Positions 17,178-26,077 of a DNA stretch of 64,000 nt are shown here, in pieces. Below the pieces are notes generated by a model that was not told the origin of the DNA, did no database searches, and saw only the letters and a program-made list of their open reading frames with translations. Source of the stretch: an uncultured Mucilaginibacter sp. (GTDB lineage Bacteria; Bacteroidota; Bacteroidia; Sphingobacteriales; Sphingobacteriaceae). Within the stretch, counting starts at the first letter, position 1. The number at the start of each line of letters is the position of its first letter. A program made the translations under genes and the position numbers. Where the stretch lies: the NCBI GenBank assembly GCA_913775265.1, contig CAJYJH010000045.1:1-64000 (forward strand), in the 5' to 3' direction.

Positions 17178-17261
17178 GTTGAGATTGGTACTGGCAGTAC
17201 TAAACTAAGCCATTAATTAACGTCTGTACACATGGTTGCGGAGTAATGTAAACCACTTAAG

Positions 17262-18014
17262 GCTTTTCAGGCAATGTACTTGCCCTTAAGATTGGTAATG
17301 GCCAGGGTTCTTCCATTACCGGAGGCGGGGCAGCATGTCGGCAGTCATAGCGCCGGGTTTGTTTATGGTCGGGTCCGGAATGATTTTGATTTGATAATTA
17401 AACGTACCTGCGCTATTATCAGCTAACTTTAAATACTTAATGGGTAAAGCCAGCTCATAAGTGTAGGCTTATTGATCGTCGAATAAGGATGCCTCCGAAT
17501 TGCCATCCGTATTATACACAGAAACCAGTGAATTCGGAATTTCTTTGATGCCGGTAACTATAATCAGCTTTTCGCGTTTGGCAAACAGATCGTTAAACTG
17601 TTTAATATTGATGGCTTCCTTGTTGTACCGAGCCATGGCTTTGCCCGGCAAATTCATTAGCCACTTCCCACATGGCTGGCCCATCAAGTACCGGATAGGT
17701 TTTTGTCCGCTTCCCGGTTGATGATTGAATTAATGTCGCCCTCGAAATCTTATCAATATTGTCTCTTTCTTTCACCTTCGCCGTTAAATAAATATTTTGG
17801 TCGTCGTTCGAGAAGGTGTAAAAATCTCTGTCACCTTATTGTATGCCTGAAAACTGCCGTTCTATTCCGAAGCTTTGCCGTTGGTTTTAATATCCGCCGT
17901 GGCGTATATGCTTTTTGTTTGAACGATTAATGGTTTTTGGGCGCTTGTTGAAATGGTGGAGAGAGCGATTTCTATTACCGGGGCAATAGTAAGATTGATA
18001 GAAGGTCGTATTCA
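17262..18014 (-). pseudogene. decayed paralog of the 13552-14328 secreted protein gene
   Basis: Read on the minus strand, this stretch gives a degraded copy of the gene at 13552-14328. The signal-peptide region, then QKPLIVQTKSIYATADIKTN, is followed by a Trp-to-TAG stop at the SEW position, a frameshift, then FYTFSNDDQNIYLTAKVKE, and further on FAKREKLIIVTGIKEIPNS and the C-terminal part. There are at least one nonsense change and two frameshifts, and the start codon is out of frame. The outer limits are approximate. Confidence 0.8.
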
Positions 18015-18409
18015 TATGATGGTACTACGAACTGTGTTGCCGACATCTCTGTACCCTTTGGAACCTGCGACCTTGACACAATTTTTTTGTATGCGGCTTG
18101 CCAATTACCAAACGCCCGATAACGGCCGGACCTTACTTTAACTAATTGGTTATGTAGGTCAATGCATTTATGTTGTAACAAACATATAGTGATGGTGTTT
18201 AGACGCTCGCGCTATAAAGATGCAACCGGCAACGATGTGTCATTAAACAGGGCAAAAATTTAGTTACAAAGTGAGGCTGCAGAAGTTTTTTTTAAAGATA
18301 TTTACATTAAGCCACTACCAGACTTGCCTGCAAAATTTGCTGAGCTGTTTGATGATAAAATTTGAAAAGCAACTTAGTTTGCAATAAACGTAAACTTTAA
18401 ACCATACCT
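18015..18409. other. region of gene decay upstream of the oxidoreductase gene
   Basis: This 395-base stretch contains the fragment at 18192-18365. On the minus strand (about 18025-18160) there is another protein-like piece reading GRYRAFGNWQAAYKK, possibly a second remnant. The promoter of the Gfo/Idh/MocA gene must lie near its right end. Confidence 0.35.
18192..18365 (+). pseudogene. gene remnant with internal stop
   Basis: From ATG 18192 the frame reads RRSRYKDATGNDVSLNRAKI, a TAG stop at 18261-18263, and then continues in the same frame as SEAAEVFFKDIYIKPLPD, ending LFDDKI at TGA 18363-18365. The protein-like composition on both sides of the stop suggests the broken end of a lost gene. 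The family is not recognised. Confidence 0.4.
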
Positions 18410-19519
18410 ATGAAACTGAAACCATTTAACAGAAGGGATTTTTTAAAAACTATGTCGTACGGCGCCGGCGCCCTGACTTTAGCTTCTGCTTTTGGCTCTA
18501 TGCAAGCAATGGCATTGCCCCAAGGTAAAAAGCTGGGTATTGCACTGGTTGGTCTTGGCGGTTATGCCGGTGGTCAGTTAGCGCCCGCCTTACAGCAAAC
18601 CAAGCATTGCTACTTGGCCGGTATTGTGACCGGTACGCCATCCAAAGCTGAGGAATGGTCTGAAAAGTATAAGATACCTGACGGTAACATCTACAATTAT
18701 CAAAATTTTGACGAGATAGCTAAGAATAAGGATATTGACATTGTATACATCGTGCTGCCCGTTTCCATGCATAAAGAGTACACTATCCGTGCAGCCAAAG
18801 CCAGTAAGCATGTGATCTGCGAAAAGCCAATGGCCTTAAACGCCGCCGATTGCGCGGAAATGATAGCAGCCTGCAAAAAAGCGAACCGAATGCTCTCCAT
18901 AGGTTACCGTTTACATTTTGAGCCGCATAACCAGGAGATTATGCGACTGGGTAGCCAAAAGGTTTATGGTAAGGTGACAGGTGTTGACACAGCCAATGGC
19001 TTCGTATACAGAGGAGATCCAAACGCATGGCGATTAAAAAAAGCCTTATCCGGGGGCGGGGCATTGATGGATATGGGCATATACTCTATACAAGGGTCGC
19101 GCTATAGTACAGGGTTGGAGCCATTGTTTGTAAAAGCTACTGAGCAAAAAACCAATAAAGAACTGTTTAAGGAAGTTGACGAAACCATATTCTGGGATTT
19201 GGAATTTCCGGGTGGATTGATGACGAAAGGAAAGTCGAGTTATAATAACAATTGGGGGTATTTAAATGTGACAGCTGAACGAGGGCAATATGGCCTCAGG
19301 CCAGCTTTCGCCTACGGAGGCATACAAGGTGTCACGACGTTGGGGGCCATGAATTTTCCGCAAATTAATCAGCAGGCTTTTCAAATGGACGATTTTGCAC
19401 AATGCGTGATGCTCAAAAAGCAAAGCCGTGTTCCGGGCGAAGAGGGGTTAAGAGATATGAAAGTTATTGATGCCATTTACCGCAGTGTCGCCTCCGGCAA
19501 AAGGGAAAAAATAGGATAG
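18410..19519 (+). CDS. Gfo/Idh/MocA family oxidoreductase, exported
   Basis: A 369-residue protein. The N-terminus, NRRDFLKTMSYGAGALTLAS, is a twin-arginine-type signal, so the enzyme is likely exported folded with its cofactor. The Rossmann fold follows (GIALVGLGGYAGGQLAP) and then the family signature CEKPMALNAADC. The C-terminal part resembles glucose-fructose oxidoreductase-type enzymes (GGGALMDMGIYSIQGSRY). It is expected to oxidise or reduce a sugar or sugar derivative with NAD(P) in the periplasm. No substrate gene is adjacent. A long hairpin lies 67 bases after the stop. Confidence 0.82.
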   Translation: MKLKPFNRRDFLKTMSYGAGALTLASAFGSMQAMALPQGKKLGIALVGLGGYAGGQLAPALQQTKHCYLAGIVTGTPSKAEEWSEKYKIPDGNIYNYQNFDEIAKNKDIDIVYIVLPVSMHKEYTIRAAKASKHVICEKPMALNAADCAEMIAACKKANRMLSIGYRLHFEPHNQEIMRLGSQKVYGKVTGVDTANGFVYRGDPNAWRLKKALSGGGALMDMGIYSIQGSRYSTGLEPLFVKATEQKTNKELFKEVDETIFWDLEFPGGLMTKGKSSYNNNWGYLNVTAERGQYGLRPAFAYGGIQGVTTLGAMNFPQINQQAFQMDDFAQCVMLKKQSRVPGEEGLRDMKVIDAIYRSVASGKREKIG

Positions 19520-19971
19520 TTTGCAGTCAACTATTGCATTAGCTAAGACTGCAATACCTATCCATGGGCTGGGTGTTAGGCTGGGGCAAAAATACACGCA
19601 GTGTATTTTTGCGTAACCCGGCCTGCCGGTATAATGTGGCCTGATTTAAAAAGCGTAGCTAACTTGTTTAGGCATTGTGGATAGGCATTACATTGAAGCT
19701 ATGTTCATGGTTTTTTTGATTACTGCTGAGTGCAAATTTCAAAATGGTAGAGCAGCCCCGTCCCGAGCCTGGCTTACATAACTCTGGTCGATCATCAAAA
19801 TCAGGTCAGTGCATCAGACGGTGTGCTAAATGTTCATTCACCACTTTTAACGCTGATAAGAAGTTTTTTTGCAATTTTCTCATTAGTAAATTACTGGCAT
19901 GTAACTCTGTTTATTATCGTCATACATGAAGTTTTAGCTAATGATGTTAGTTTGTGATAATCTTAATTAGT
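19520..19971. other. intergenic region with a long perfect hairpin
   Basis: This 452-base stretch holds the hairpin at 19586-19612 and no recognisable gene. Short reading frames in it lack protein-like composition. Confidence 0.45.
19586..19612. repeat. 12-bp perfect inverted repeat with 3-base loop
   Basis: Arms GCAAAAATACAC (19586-19597) and GTGTATTTTTGC (19601-19612) surround GCA. Outside them GGCTGGG and CCCGGCC can extend the stem imperfectly. It may end the oxidoreductase transcript, although there is no terminal T run, or it may be a protein-binding site. Confidence 0.55.
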
Positions 19972-20406
19972 TTAGTCTGCCGAAGAGTTTACCTGCCGTT
20001 TAATGATCAATTTGCTTCTGATGAATTGTGTAACCAGGAAAGAAAATACTAAAGCTATCCACAACCAGTAATTATATCTAATTGCCCAATAAATGAATAT
20101 GGGTGCGATAATTAACCATTCTGTTATTGCCATGTCCAAAGCCGTCATTTTAAATGCTTTAAAGCATAAAATGTCTAACGCTATTATTGAGATATAAAAG
20201 GCTACAATAACGATCAATCCATGCGTAAACATCAGGAAGAGTGCCGGCAGTAGTGCTTTTATTATAAAATGGCTCCAATTTCGTTGTTCAGCAAAATCTC
20301 GAATTGCATAAAAAAGCATAAAAGCTTCTACACATAAGTAAAACCCTAACAGGTGTAACCAGTTAGTTCTGATAATATAAGTGAGTTGCTTGCTTTTGGC
20401 CATCAA
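19972..20406 (-). CDS. multi-pass membrane protein of unknown function
   Basis: A 144-residue protein with about four hydrophobic helices (around 12-32, 46-75, 90-108, 110-128) and a basic N-terminus. No family is recognised and there is no signal peptide. It is monocistronic, with base composition lower in GC than most neighbours. It could be an acquired or fast-evolving gene. Confidence 0.5.
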   Translation of the reverse strand: MMAKSKQLTYIIRTNWLHLLGFYLCVEAFMLFYAIRDFAEQRNWSHFIIKALLPALFLMFTHGLIVIVAFYISIIALDILCFKAFKMTALDMAITEWLIIAPIFIYWAIRYNYWLWIALVFSFLVTQFIRSKLIIKRQVNSSAD

Positions 20407-20607
20407 TGCAATTTTACTTATTTACATGCAACAAAACGATCTTTTTTGATAGGATACTGTTATAGACCGGCAGGTATCATTATTGGGAATTTTATGCTTC
20501 CACTATAACAATAAGCGAAGGCGTAGTTTTTAGGATCAATCGGTTTTAAGATCATTGATAACAAAACCCTCAAGTTCACTCGCCTTAAAAAGAAGCGCCC
20601 CCCCAAA

Positions 20608-20640
20608 CAAAAAAAGCCCTCTCAAAACGAGAAGGCTTTT
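20608..20640 (-). terminator. intrinsic terminator of the tRNA-Arg gene
   Basis: On the minus strand AAAAGCCTTCTC and GAGAGGGCTTTTTTT pair around GTTTT and end in a T run, five bases after the tRNA 3' end. Confidence 0.8.
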
Positions 20641-20644
20641 CAAG

Positions 20645-20718
20645 TGATCCCGTTTGGATTCGAACCAAAGACCTACTGCTTAGAAGGCAGTTGCTCTATC
20701 CAGCTGAGCTACGGGACC
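20645..20718 (-). tRNA. tRNA-Arg (anticodon TCT)
   Basis: The minus strand folds into a full cloverleaf of 74 bases. The acceptor stem GGTCCCG pairs with CGGGATC (one G-U), the D arm is AGCTCAGCTGGATAGAGC, the anticodon stem is ACTGC/GCAGT with loop CTTCTAA, and the T loop contains TTCGAATC. The anticodon TCT reads AGA codons. CCA is not encoded. Confidence 0.95.
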
Positions 20719-20802
20719 ATCGCTCCAGGCACATGCGATGTGTTTAGAGCGGTGCAAATATGCACATTTGGGTTGATACTGGCAAACACTATCGGCCTAA
20801 TA

Positions 20803-20832
20803 TTTTTAATCGGTACTAACCTGCTATATTTG
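20803..20832 (+). promoter_or_regulatory. possible promoter of the MOSC gene
   Basis: TATATTTG at 20825-20832 matches the Bacteroidota -7 box TAnnTTTG, and a TTTTT stretch at 20803-20807 lies 17 bases upstream. The predicted transcript start is only a few bases before the ATG at 20853. Confidence 0.35.
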
Positions 20833-20852
20833 CTGCACCTCAACACAAGCGT

Positions 20853-21689
20853 ATGCCACACATCAGCCGGTTATTTATTTATCCCGTAAAATCATTAGGC
20901 GGCATTGCCCTCACCGGGGCGCAGGTTACGGCCCGCGGCCTGCAGCACGACAGGCGCTGGATGCTGGTAGATCAAAACAACCGTTTTATGTCGCAGCGCA
21001 CCACGCCGGCCATGGCGCTGTTTAAGCTTAGGCTAACCGATGATGGAGTAGAGGTGCTGCATAGCCCCACGCAGGATAAATTGCTGATTCCGTTTGCACC
21101 GCAAACCCACGACCAGTTAAGCGTAACCGTCTGGGATGATACCTGTACCGGCACCCGGGTGAGCGATGCTACCGATGCCTGGTTTGGCCAAAAGTTGGGC
21201 ACCAACTGCCGCCTGGTTTTTATGGACGACGACAGCATGCGCCCGGTCGATCCGCGTTACGCCGGTCCGGAACACATTACTTCCTTTGCTGATGCTTACC
21301 CCATGTTGCTCATCAGCGAGGCCTCGTTGCAGGATTTGAATAGCCGGTTGACTGATAAGGTCGGTTTCGATCGTTTCCGCCCCAATCTCGTTATCAGCGG
21401 AATTGAGCCTTATTATGAAGACCAGATGGCGTATTTTACCATTGGTAATATTCATTTTCATGGCGTAAAGCCTTGCGCCCGTTGTGTAATGGTGGGTGTT
21501 AACCAGCAAACGGCCGAGGTGTACCCCGAGCCACTCAAAACTTTGAGCAGTTACCGCCGCTTCGGGAAAAAGGTGTTTTTTGGTCAAAATCTCATTCATG
21601 AGGGGTCCGGTATCATCAACGTGGGCGACGAGCTGCAAATCATCCAAATGGATGAAGGTTTATTGAGCAGGGTAGCAGCTCCTAAATAG
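20853..21689 (+). CDS. MOSC domain-containing protein
   Basis: A 278-residue protein with an N-terminal MOSC beta-barrel (ISRLFIYPVKSLGG at the start, ARGLQHDRRWMLVD) and a C-terminal MOSC domain holding the conserved Cys in KPCARCVMVGVN. This two-part architecture occurs in YcbX-like and mARC-like proteins that bind the sulfurated molybdenum cofactor, usually for reduction of N-hydroxylated compounds. No molybdopterin gene is nearby. No N-terminal ferredoxin or signal sequence is seen. Confidence 0.82.
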   Translation: MPHISRLFIYPVKSLGGIALTGAQVTARGLQHDRRWMLVDQNNRFMSQRTTPAMALFKLRLTDDGVEVLHSPTQDKLLIPFAPQTHDQLSVTVWDDTCTGTRVSDATDAWFGQKLGTNCRLVFMDDDSMRPVDPRYAGPEHITSFADAYPMLLISEASLQDLNSRLTDKVGFDRFRPNLVISGIEPYYEDQMAYFTIGNIHFHGVKPCARCVMVGVNQQTAEVYPEPLKTLSSYRRFGKKVFFGQNLIHEGSGIINVGDELQIIQMDEGLLSRVAAPK

Positions 21690-21766
21690 TTGTCTGTGTA
21701 ACAGGTAAGTGTAATTTTATTGATTAGGCCGCGAACCAAGTTACCCTAAAAAGGTTTATAAGCATT

Positions 21767-22018
21767 ATGACATCATCATTCGAAATAGATATCCCCATGA
21801 AAGATAAGCCTATGGCGGTTACCGTGCAACCACGCAACGAAACCGACAAGGCTAACGTTTACGACCTGTATTATTGCGAGCAGCTTTGCGGCTGCATCTT
21901 TAAAAACGAACATAATATCTGGATTTACGAGCCGCACGCGCACGCCGGTTTGCTGCTGGATGCCGAGCAGATACAGCACCTGGGGCAAAAAATAGGCGAG
22001 CAGAATTATAACGCGTAA
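21767..22018 (+). CDS. small protein of unknown function
   Basis: An 83-residue soluble protein. The middle reads VYDLYYCEQLCGCIFKNEHNIWIYEP, with three Cys within five positions, and an acidic C-terminus follows. No family is recognised. The pattern of a short antiparallel beta sheet then a helix (DAEQIQHLGQKI) is plausible. It lies between the MOSC and msrA genes on the same strand. Confidence 0.5.
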   Translation: MTSSFEIDIPMKDKPMAVTVQPRNETDKANVYDLYYCEQLCGCIFKNEHNIWIYEPHAHAGLLLDAEQIQHLGQKIGEQNYNA

Positions 22019-22102
22019 ACCGTACGAGTAGCAGCCATCAGCACTTTGTCATAAACTCAAGGCACATAAACTAAACCCACAGGCGTTTACGTATATTGGA
22101 GT

Positions 22103-22720
22103 ATGAACAAATTTAAAGTTGCTTTACTGCTGTTATTTACTGTACTCATAAACTATAAACCTGCGGCGGCGCAAAACGCTGCTGCAGGCACCGAAAAGGC
22201 CACCTTTGGTATGGGCTGTTTCTGGTGCTCGGAGGCTGTTTTTCAACGCTTAAAAGGTGTAACCAGGGTAGAGTCGGGCTATGCCGGCGGCACGGTTAAA
22301 AACCCATCGTACGAGGATGTTTGCACCGGTACTACCGGCCATGCTGAGGTTATACAAGTAACCTATCAGCCCAAAGTTATTTCATACAAAGATTTACTGG
22401 AGATTTTCTGGACCATGCACGACCCTACCACGCTTAACCGCCAGGGGGCCGATGAGGGTACGCAATACCGTTCGGTCATTTTTTACCACAATGCAGCTCA
22501 AAAGGCCATGGCCGAAGCTTACAAGACCGAACTGAACAAGCAAAAAGTTTATCCAAACCCCATTGTAACGGCTATCGATCCGTTCACTAATTTTTACGTA
22601 GCCGAAAATTATCACCAGAATTATTTTAACCTGAATGGCAAACAACCGTACTGTCGCATGGTGATACAGCCCAAAGTTGATAAGCTGGAGAAAGTTTTTA
22701 AACAGAAGCTTAAATTATAG
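22103..22720 (+). CDS. msrA: peptide-methionine (S)-S-oxide reductase MsrA, exported
   Basis: A 205-residue enzyme with a signal peptide (to about residue 24, AAAQ), so it should repair oxidised methionine in the periplasm. The catalytic motif GCFWC gives Cys39. Other family signatures are ESGYAGG, HAEVIQVTY and the late ENYHQNYF. It reduces methionine-S-sulfoxide in proteins with electrons from periplasmic thioredoxins, which the DsbD-like pair at 1.2-3.4 kb could supply. No MsrB domain is present. Confidence 0.92.
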   Translation: MNKFKVALLLLFTVLINYKPAAAQNAAAGTEKATFGMGCFWCSEAVFQRLKGVTRVESGYAGGTVKNPSYEDVCTGTTGHAEVIQVTYQPKVISYKDLLEIFWTMHDPTTLNRQGADEGTQYRSVIFYHNAAQKAMAEAYKTELNKQKVYPNPIVTAIDPFTNFYVAENYHQNYFNLNGKQPYCRMVIQPKVDKLEKVFKQKLKL

Positions 22721-22846
22721 TTTAATTTTTGTGAAAATCATTTTTTTAACTATAAAATAATTGTCCGGGTTACACTTTTGTTAAAAAATAAGTTTATTTT
22801 GTCTCGAAATTAATTCAGTTTTAACAGGTGTAATCCTCGGACTTTT

Positions 22847-23998
22847 ATGATGAACGAAAACGAGCGGCTAAAGGCAGTAGCGCGGTTCAAGACGTTAGAT
22901 ACTGGAATTAAAAAAGACCTAACCGATTTAGTGAATTTAATAGCCGGTATTTGCAACGTGCCGGTAGCTTTGGTAAGTGTTATTGATGCAAAAACCCAAT
23001 GGTTTAAAGCCAGCGTGGGCGTAGGCGATTTGCAATGTAACGAGCGGCATTTATCTTTTTGCGATCAAACCATAAAATCCAACCAGCCGCTCATCGTTCG
23101 CGATGCCACTTTAGACAGTCGCTTTGCCAACCTGCCGGCAGTTAAAAATGCACCTTTCATTCGTTCTTATGTAGGTATCCCGTTAATCACCTTTGATGGG
23201 CATGTCATCGGCACCCTGTGCGTGCTGCATACTCAGCCCATGAACCTTACCGAGCTGCAGCTTAACTCGCTTAAGGTAATTGGTAAACAGGTGCTCAATT
23301 TAATCGAGCTCAACTGGAGCATGCAAAGCCTCATTGAGCAAAATATCAGCACCCAGGAGCAAAAAGCCCTGGCCGAACAGTCTGAACTAAAACTGAAGGC
23401 TGTATTTGACAGCTCTAAAGATATACATGCACTGGTAGGCAGCCAGATGGAAATTCTGGCTTTTAATAAAGCTGCGGCCAATTATGTGTATGCCTATTAT
23501 AACAAAAACATCAAAGTGGGCGTGCACTTACTTAGTTTGGTAAGTCAAAAATCGGCTTCCCGTTTGGTAGAGTATGTAGAGCTGGCGTTAAAAGGCGTTA
23601 TCAGTACCATCGAGTGGTTTATCAGCCCTGCCGAGGGCATTTCGTTTTGGTTCGAGGTAACCTTTGAGCCTGCCCGTGGGGTAAACAATGACATTATTGG
23701 TGTAGCCATTAACGCTACCGACATTACCACCCGTAAAAGAGACGCAGATTTCATCAATCAGCAAAACGAAGCTCTGCAACGAATTGCCACCATACAGTCG
23801 CACGAGTTACGCCGACCGGTTGCTTCATTGCTGGGGTTAATGGAGGTTTTAAAGCTGGATGAGCATTACGTGTTTAACAGCTGTTACCCCATGATCGAGA
23901 TTACCATAAACGAACTGGATTCGAAAATCAGGGACATAGTTCAGGAGTCTGAACTGCGCCTGGCCGACCGTGAAAACGAGTCAGGCAACAAAGCTTAA
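22847..23998 (+). CDS. GAF-PAS protein ending in a histidine kinase DHp-like domain, no ATPase domain
   Basis: A 383-residue cytoplasmic protein. Residues about 8-155 are a GAF domain (CNVPVALVSVIDAKTQWFKA, GTLCVLHTQP), about 185-305 a PAS domain (ATDITTRKRD at its end), and the last 70 residues a DHp-like two-helix region with a phosphoacceptor-type sequence SHELRRPVASLLGLMEVL. The protein stops after this helix pair, and no HATPase_c domain follows in any frame. It could be a phosphotransfer or dimerisation scaffold receiving phosphate from a separate kinase. The stop overlaps the convergent SPL-like gene by four bases. Confidence 0.75.
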   Translation: MMNENERLKAVARFKTLDTGIKKDLTDLVNLIAGICNVPVALVSVIDAKTQWFKASVGVGDLQCNERHLSFCDQTIKSNQPLIVRDATLDSRFANLPAVKNAPFIRSYVGIPLITFDGHVIGTLCVLHTQPMNLTELQLNSLKVIGKQVLNLIELNWSMQSLIEQNISTQEQKALAEQSELKLKAVFDSSKDIHALVGSQMEILAFNKAAANYVYAYYNKNIKVGVHLLSLVSQKSASRLVEYVELALKGVISTIEWFISPAEGISFWFEVTFEPARGVNNDIIGVAINATDITTRKRDADFINQQNEALQRIATIQSHELRRPVASLLGLMEVLKLDEHYVFNSCYPMIEITINELDSKIRDIVQESELRLADRENESGNKA

Positions 23999-25050
23999 AA
24001 TATATAGCGTATACCGCACCAGGGAATCTCTTCAGTCAGCATTTCAATAAAGCGGTCAATCATCCGGGCTTTAAGCTGATGCTTGTACCTGATGTTGATG
24101 CCGCCGTAGCTGCTGCGCTTGGTTTCCTGAAAATCGGGCATCCACAACAGTTCCTCCGCCTTTGGGTTTAACTCTACGTTAATCAGATGCTGCTGCTGGT
24201 TATGCGTTAAAAATATCACTTCGCACTGCATTTGTTTTTTTACCTCATCGGTCACCGATGCATTTAGCTGCCTGAACAGTTCGCGGTAATCGTCGCGCCA
24301 GTCGCGGTCAATGCCCCGCAGTCGGTCATACACAATTACCGGCGAAAAATTAACATGCACCTCGTAACCTGCCTCGTAAAAATCGTTAATGGCTTGCAAG
24401 CGTTTTTCGATACTGTCGGTTCGCACATCTACCAGCCGGCTCACCTCTTGCGGCATCAAACTAAAACGGATACGTATTTTACGTTTAGGGTCAATATCCA
24501 GCAAATTGTGGTTCACAAACTTGGTGGCAAAGGTAGCTTTGGCTCGTGGGTGATCTATATAGAACTTAAACAAGTCGGCCACACCCGGCGATATATCGTA
24601 ATCGATAGCCACATCCGAGTTGCAGCCAACATCATACGTATAGTAAACTGCATCGGTTTGGTTGGGCGGTTTAGGCCAGGGCAGGGTCATCACATGCTGG
24701 TCAATCTTGGCCATCATCTCATCGGTGTTGGTAAACACGGTGATGGGGTTAATAGCCTTATGCCGGTCTACGTAACAATAGGTGCAAGCGCCAAAGCAAC
24801 CATTAGCCAAACTGGGTGCAATAAAGTCGGAACTGCGGCCGCTGTATTTAATATCAAGCGTCTTGAGTTTACCGAGCACCAGCAAATCTGACTTAGCTTT
24901 GTAATGATGCAAATCTTTAGCATCGGGCAATCGGTTGTGCTGCTTGATAGGCACTTGCTCGGCATCGGGATACTGCCCCGCAATGCGCTTGCCCTGCTCG
25001 TTTAAGGCATCAGGCGTATATAATATTTGTTGAGGTTTAAACTCGGGCAT
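23995..25050 (-). CDS. spore photoproduct lyase-like radical SAM protein
   Basis: A 351-residue protein with the radical SAM cluster motif CFGACTYC (CxxxCxxC) of the spore photoproduct lyase family and the typical RIRFSLMPQEVSR and VHVNFSPVIVYD stretches. In Bacillus this family repairs the spore-specific thymine dimer. Bacteroidota do not form spores, so a different DNA-repair or other radical reaction is likely. The gene is convergent with the GAF-PAS gene. No photolyase partner is adjacent. Confidence 0.75.
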   Translation of the reverse strand: MPEFKPQQILYTPDALNEQGKRIAGQYPDAEQVPIKQHNRLPDAKDLHHYKAKSDLLVLGKLKTLDIKYSGRSSDFIAPSLANGCFGACTYCYVDRHKAINPITVFTNTDEMMAKIDQHVMTLPWPKPPNQTDAVYYTYDVGCNSDVAIDYDISPGVADLFKFYIDHPRAKATFATKFVNHNLLDIDPKRKIRIRFSLMPQEVSRLVDVRTDSIEKRLQAINDFYEAGYEVHVNFSPVIVYDRLRGIDRDWRDDYRELFRQLNASVTDEVKKQMQCEVIFLTHNQQQHLINVELNPKAEELLWMPDFQETKRSSYGGINIRYKHQLKARMIDRFIEMLTEEIPWCGIRYIF

Positions 25051-25152
25051 GTAACGGTAAATAGATGCCTTAAAGGCATAATAACCATGCCAGCAGTTTA
25101 CTTAACGTCAAGTTTAGCGCAAAAATTGCCGGATGTTTACGCTGTAAAATAA

Positions 25153-25968
25153 TTAAGCAAACAGGTTGTGGTCAAAGCAAGCATCCCAATTGGCAACTTT
25201 AAAATCGTATTGTAAGAGTGATGGGATATTTATGCTTTCTACAACTTTCCAGCTACCTAACTCATCAATAAAATGGGGTAGGGACAACTGTGCATCCTGC
25301 GCTGCCCGGGTATAAAAATGTTGTTTTTGCGGGTGATGAGGGGCAACGGCATTGAAAGTATGACTAAAAGTATTGTTGTTTAAAATACTCAGAGTGACAC
25401 CTGTACAGTCCTGTAAGTGAATAAGATTAACCGGCGCCTGTCCGTTAGGGATATTGCTTTTACCACCAAAAAACCTACCGGGATGACGGCCTGGCCCAAC
25501 CAATCCGCCAAAACGTATCACGGCCGTTTTAAACTCCGTGCGGTTTGTTAACCGGCTTTCGGCATCTGCTAAAACTCTGCCCGACTCGGTGTCAGGTTGT
25601 AGTTGCATCTGCTCATCAACCGTACAATTGCACTCCGGATATACGCCCGTCGAGCTGATGTAGATTACCTTTTTGATTTGATGCGCTGCTACCTTTTGGG
25701 CAATCTGATTTATCTTTTCAGCGTGGTCGGTTTCGCCGCTGCGCAGTTTGGGCGGGATGCTGATGACCAGCACATCGCAATTAAAAAAGTCAGCATCGGC
25801 CTCCACACCTGTGGCGGTTACCTTTACGGTGTAGGGTTTAATGCCTGCAGCCTGCAAGCGCTCGTGGCCTTCGGCCGATGTGGTAGAGCCTTTTACCATA
25901 GTGCCGTTTTTTACCAATGCCTGCGCTAAGGCAAAGCCATACCAACCGCAACCTAAAATACTGATCAT
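25153..25968 (-). CDS. NAD(P)-binding SDR-type epimerase/dehydratase-like protein
   Basis: A 271-residue extended-SDR-type protein of the YeeZ kind. The N-terminal dinucleotide-binding motif is GCGWYGFALA, followed by an SSTGVYP stretch at the usual active-site strand and RFGGLVGPGRHPGRF. The strict YxxxK pair of classical SDRs is not evident, which fits the atypical YeeZ-like branch. Substrate is unknown. It is divergent from the GDSL esterase gene. Confidence 0.7.
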   Translation of the reverse strand: MISILGCGWYGFALAQALVKNGTMVKGSTTSAEGHERLQAAGIKPYTVKVTATGVEADADFFNCDVLVISIPPKLRSGETDHAEKINQIAQKVAAHQIKKVIYISSTGVYPECNCTVDEQMQLQPDTESGRVLADAESRLTNRTEFKTAVIRFGGLVGPGRHPGRFFGGKSNIPNGQAPVNLIHLQDCTGVTLSILNNNTFSHTFNAVAPHHPQKQHFYTRAAQDAQLSLPHFIDELGSWKVVESINIPSLLQYDFKVANWDACFDHNLFA

Positions 25969-26077
25969 AGCGTCAAAAGTAATAGTTTATAGCAAGTAGC
26001 TGCCGTTTACGCCAGGTAAAACATATCAGAATGGCAAAGGTTATGCGTTATATTAAATTGTACCAACAGGATTTCAT

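Noticed and set aside
17975-18181. Minus-strand 68-codon reading frame over the start of the pseudogene
   Set aside because: It overlaps the decayed signal-peptide region in another frame. Part of it looks protein-like, but not enough to call a gene.
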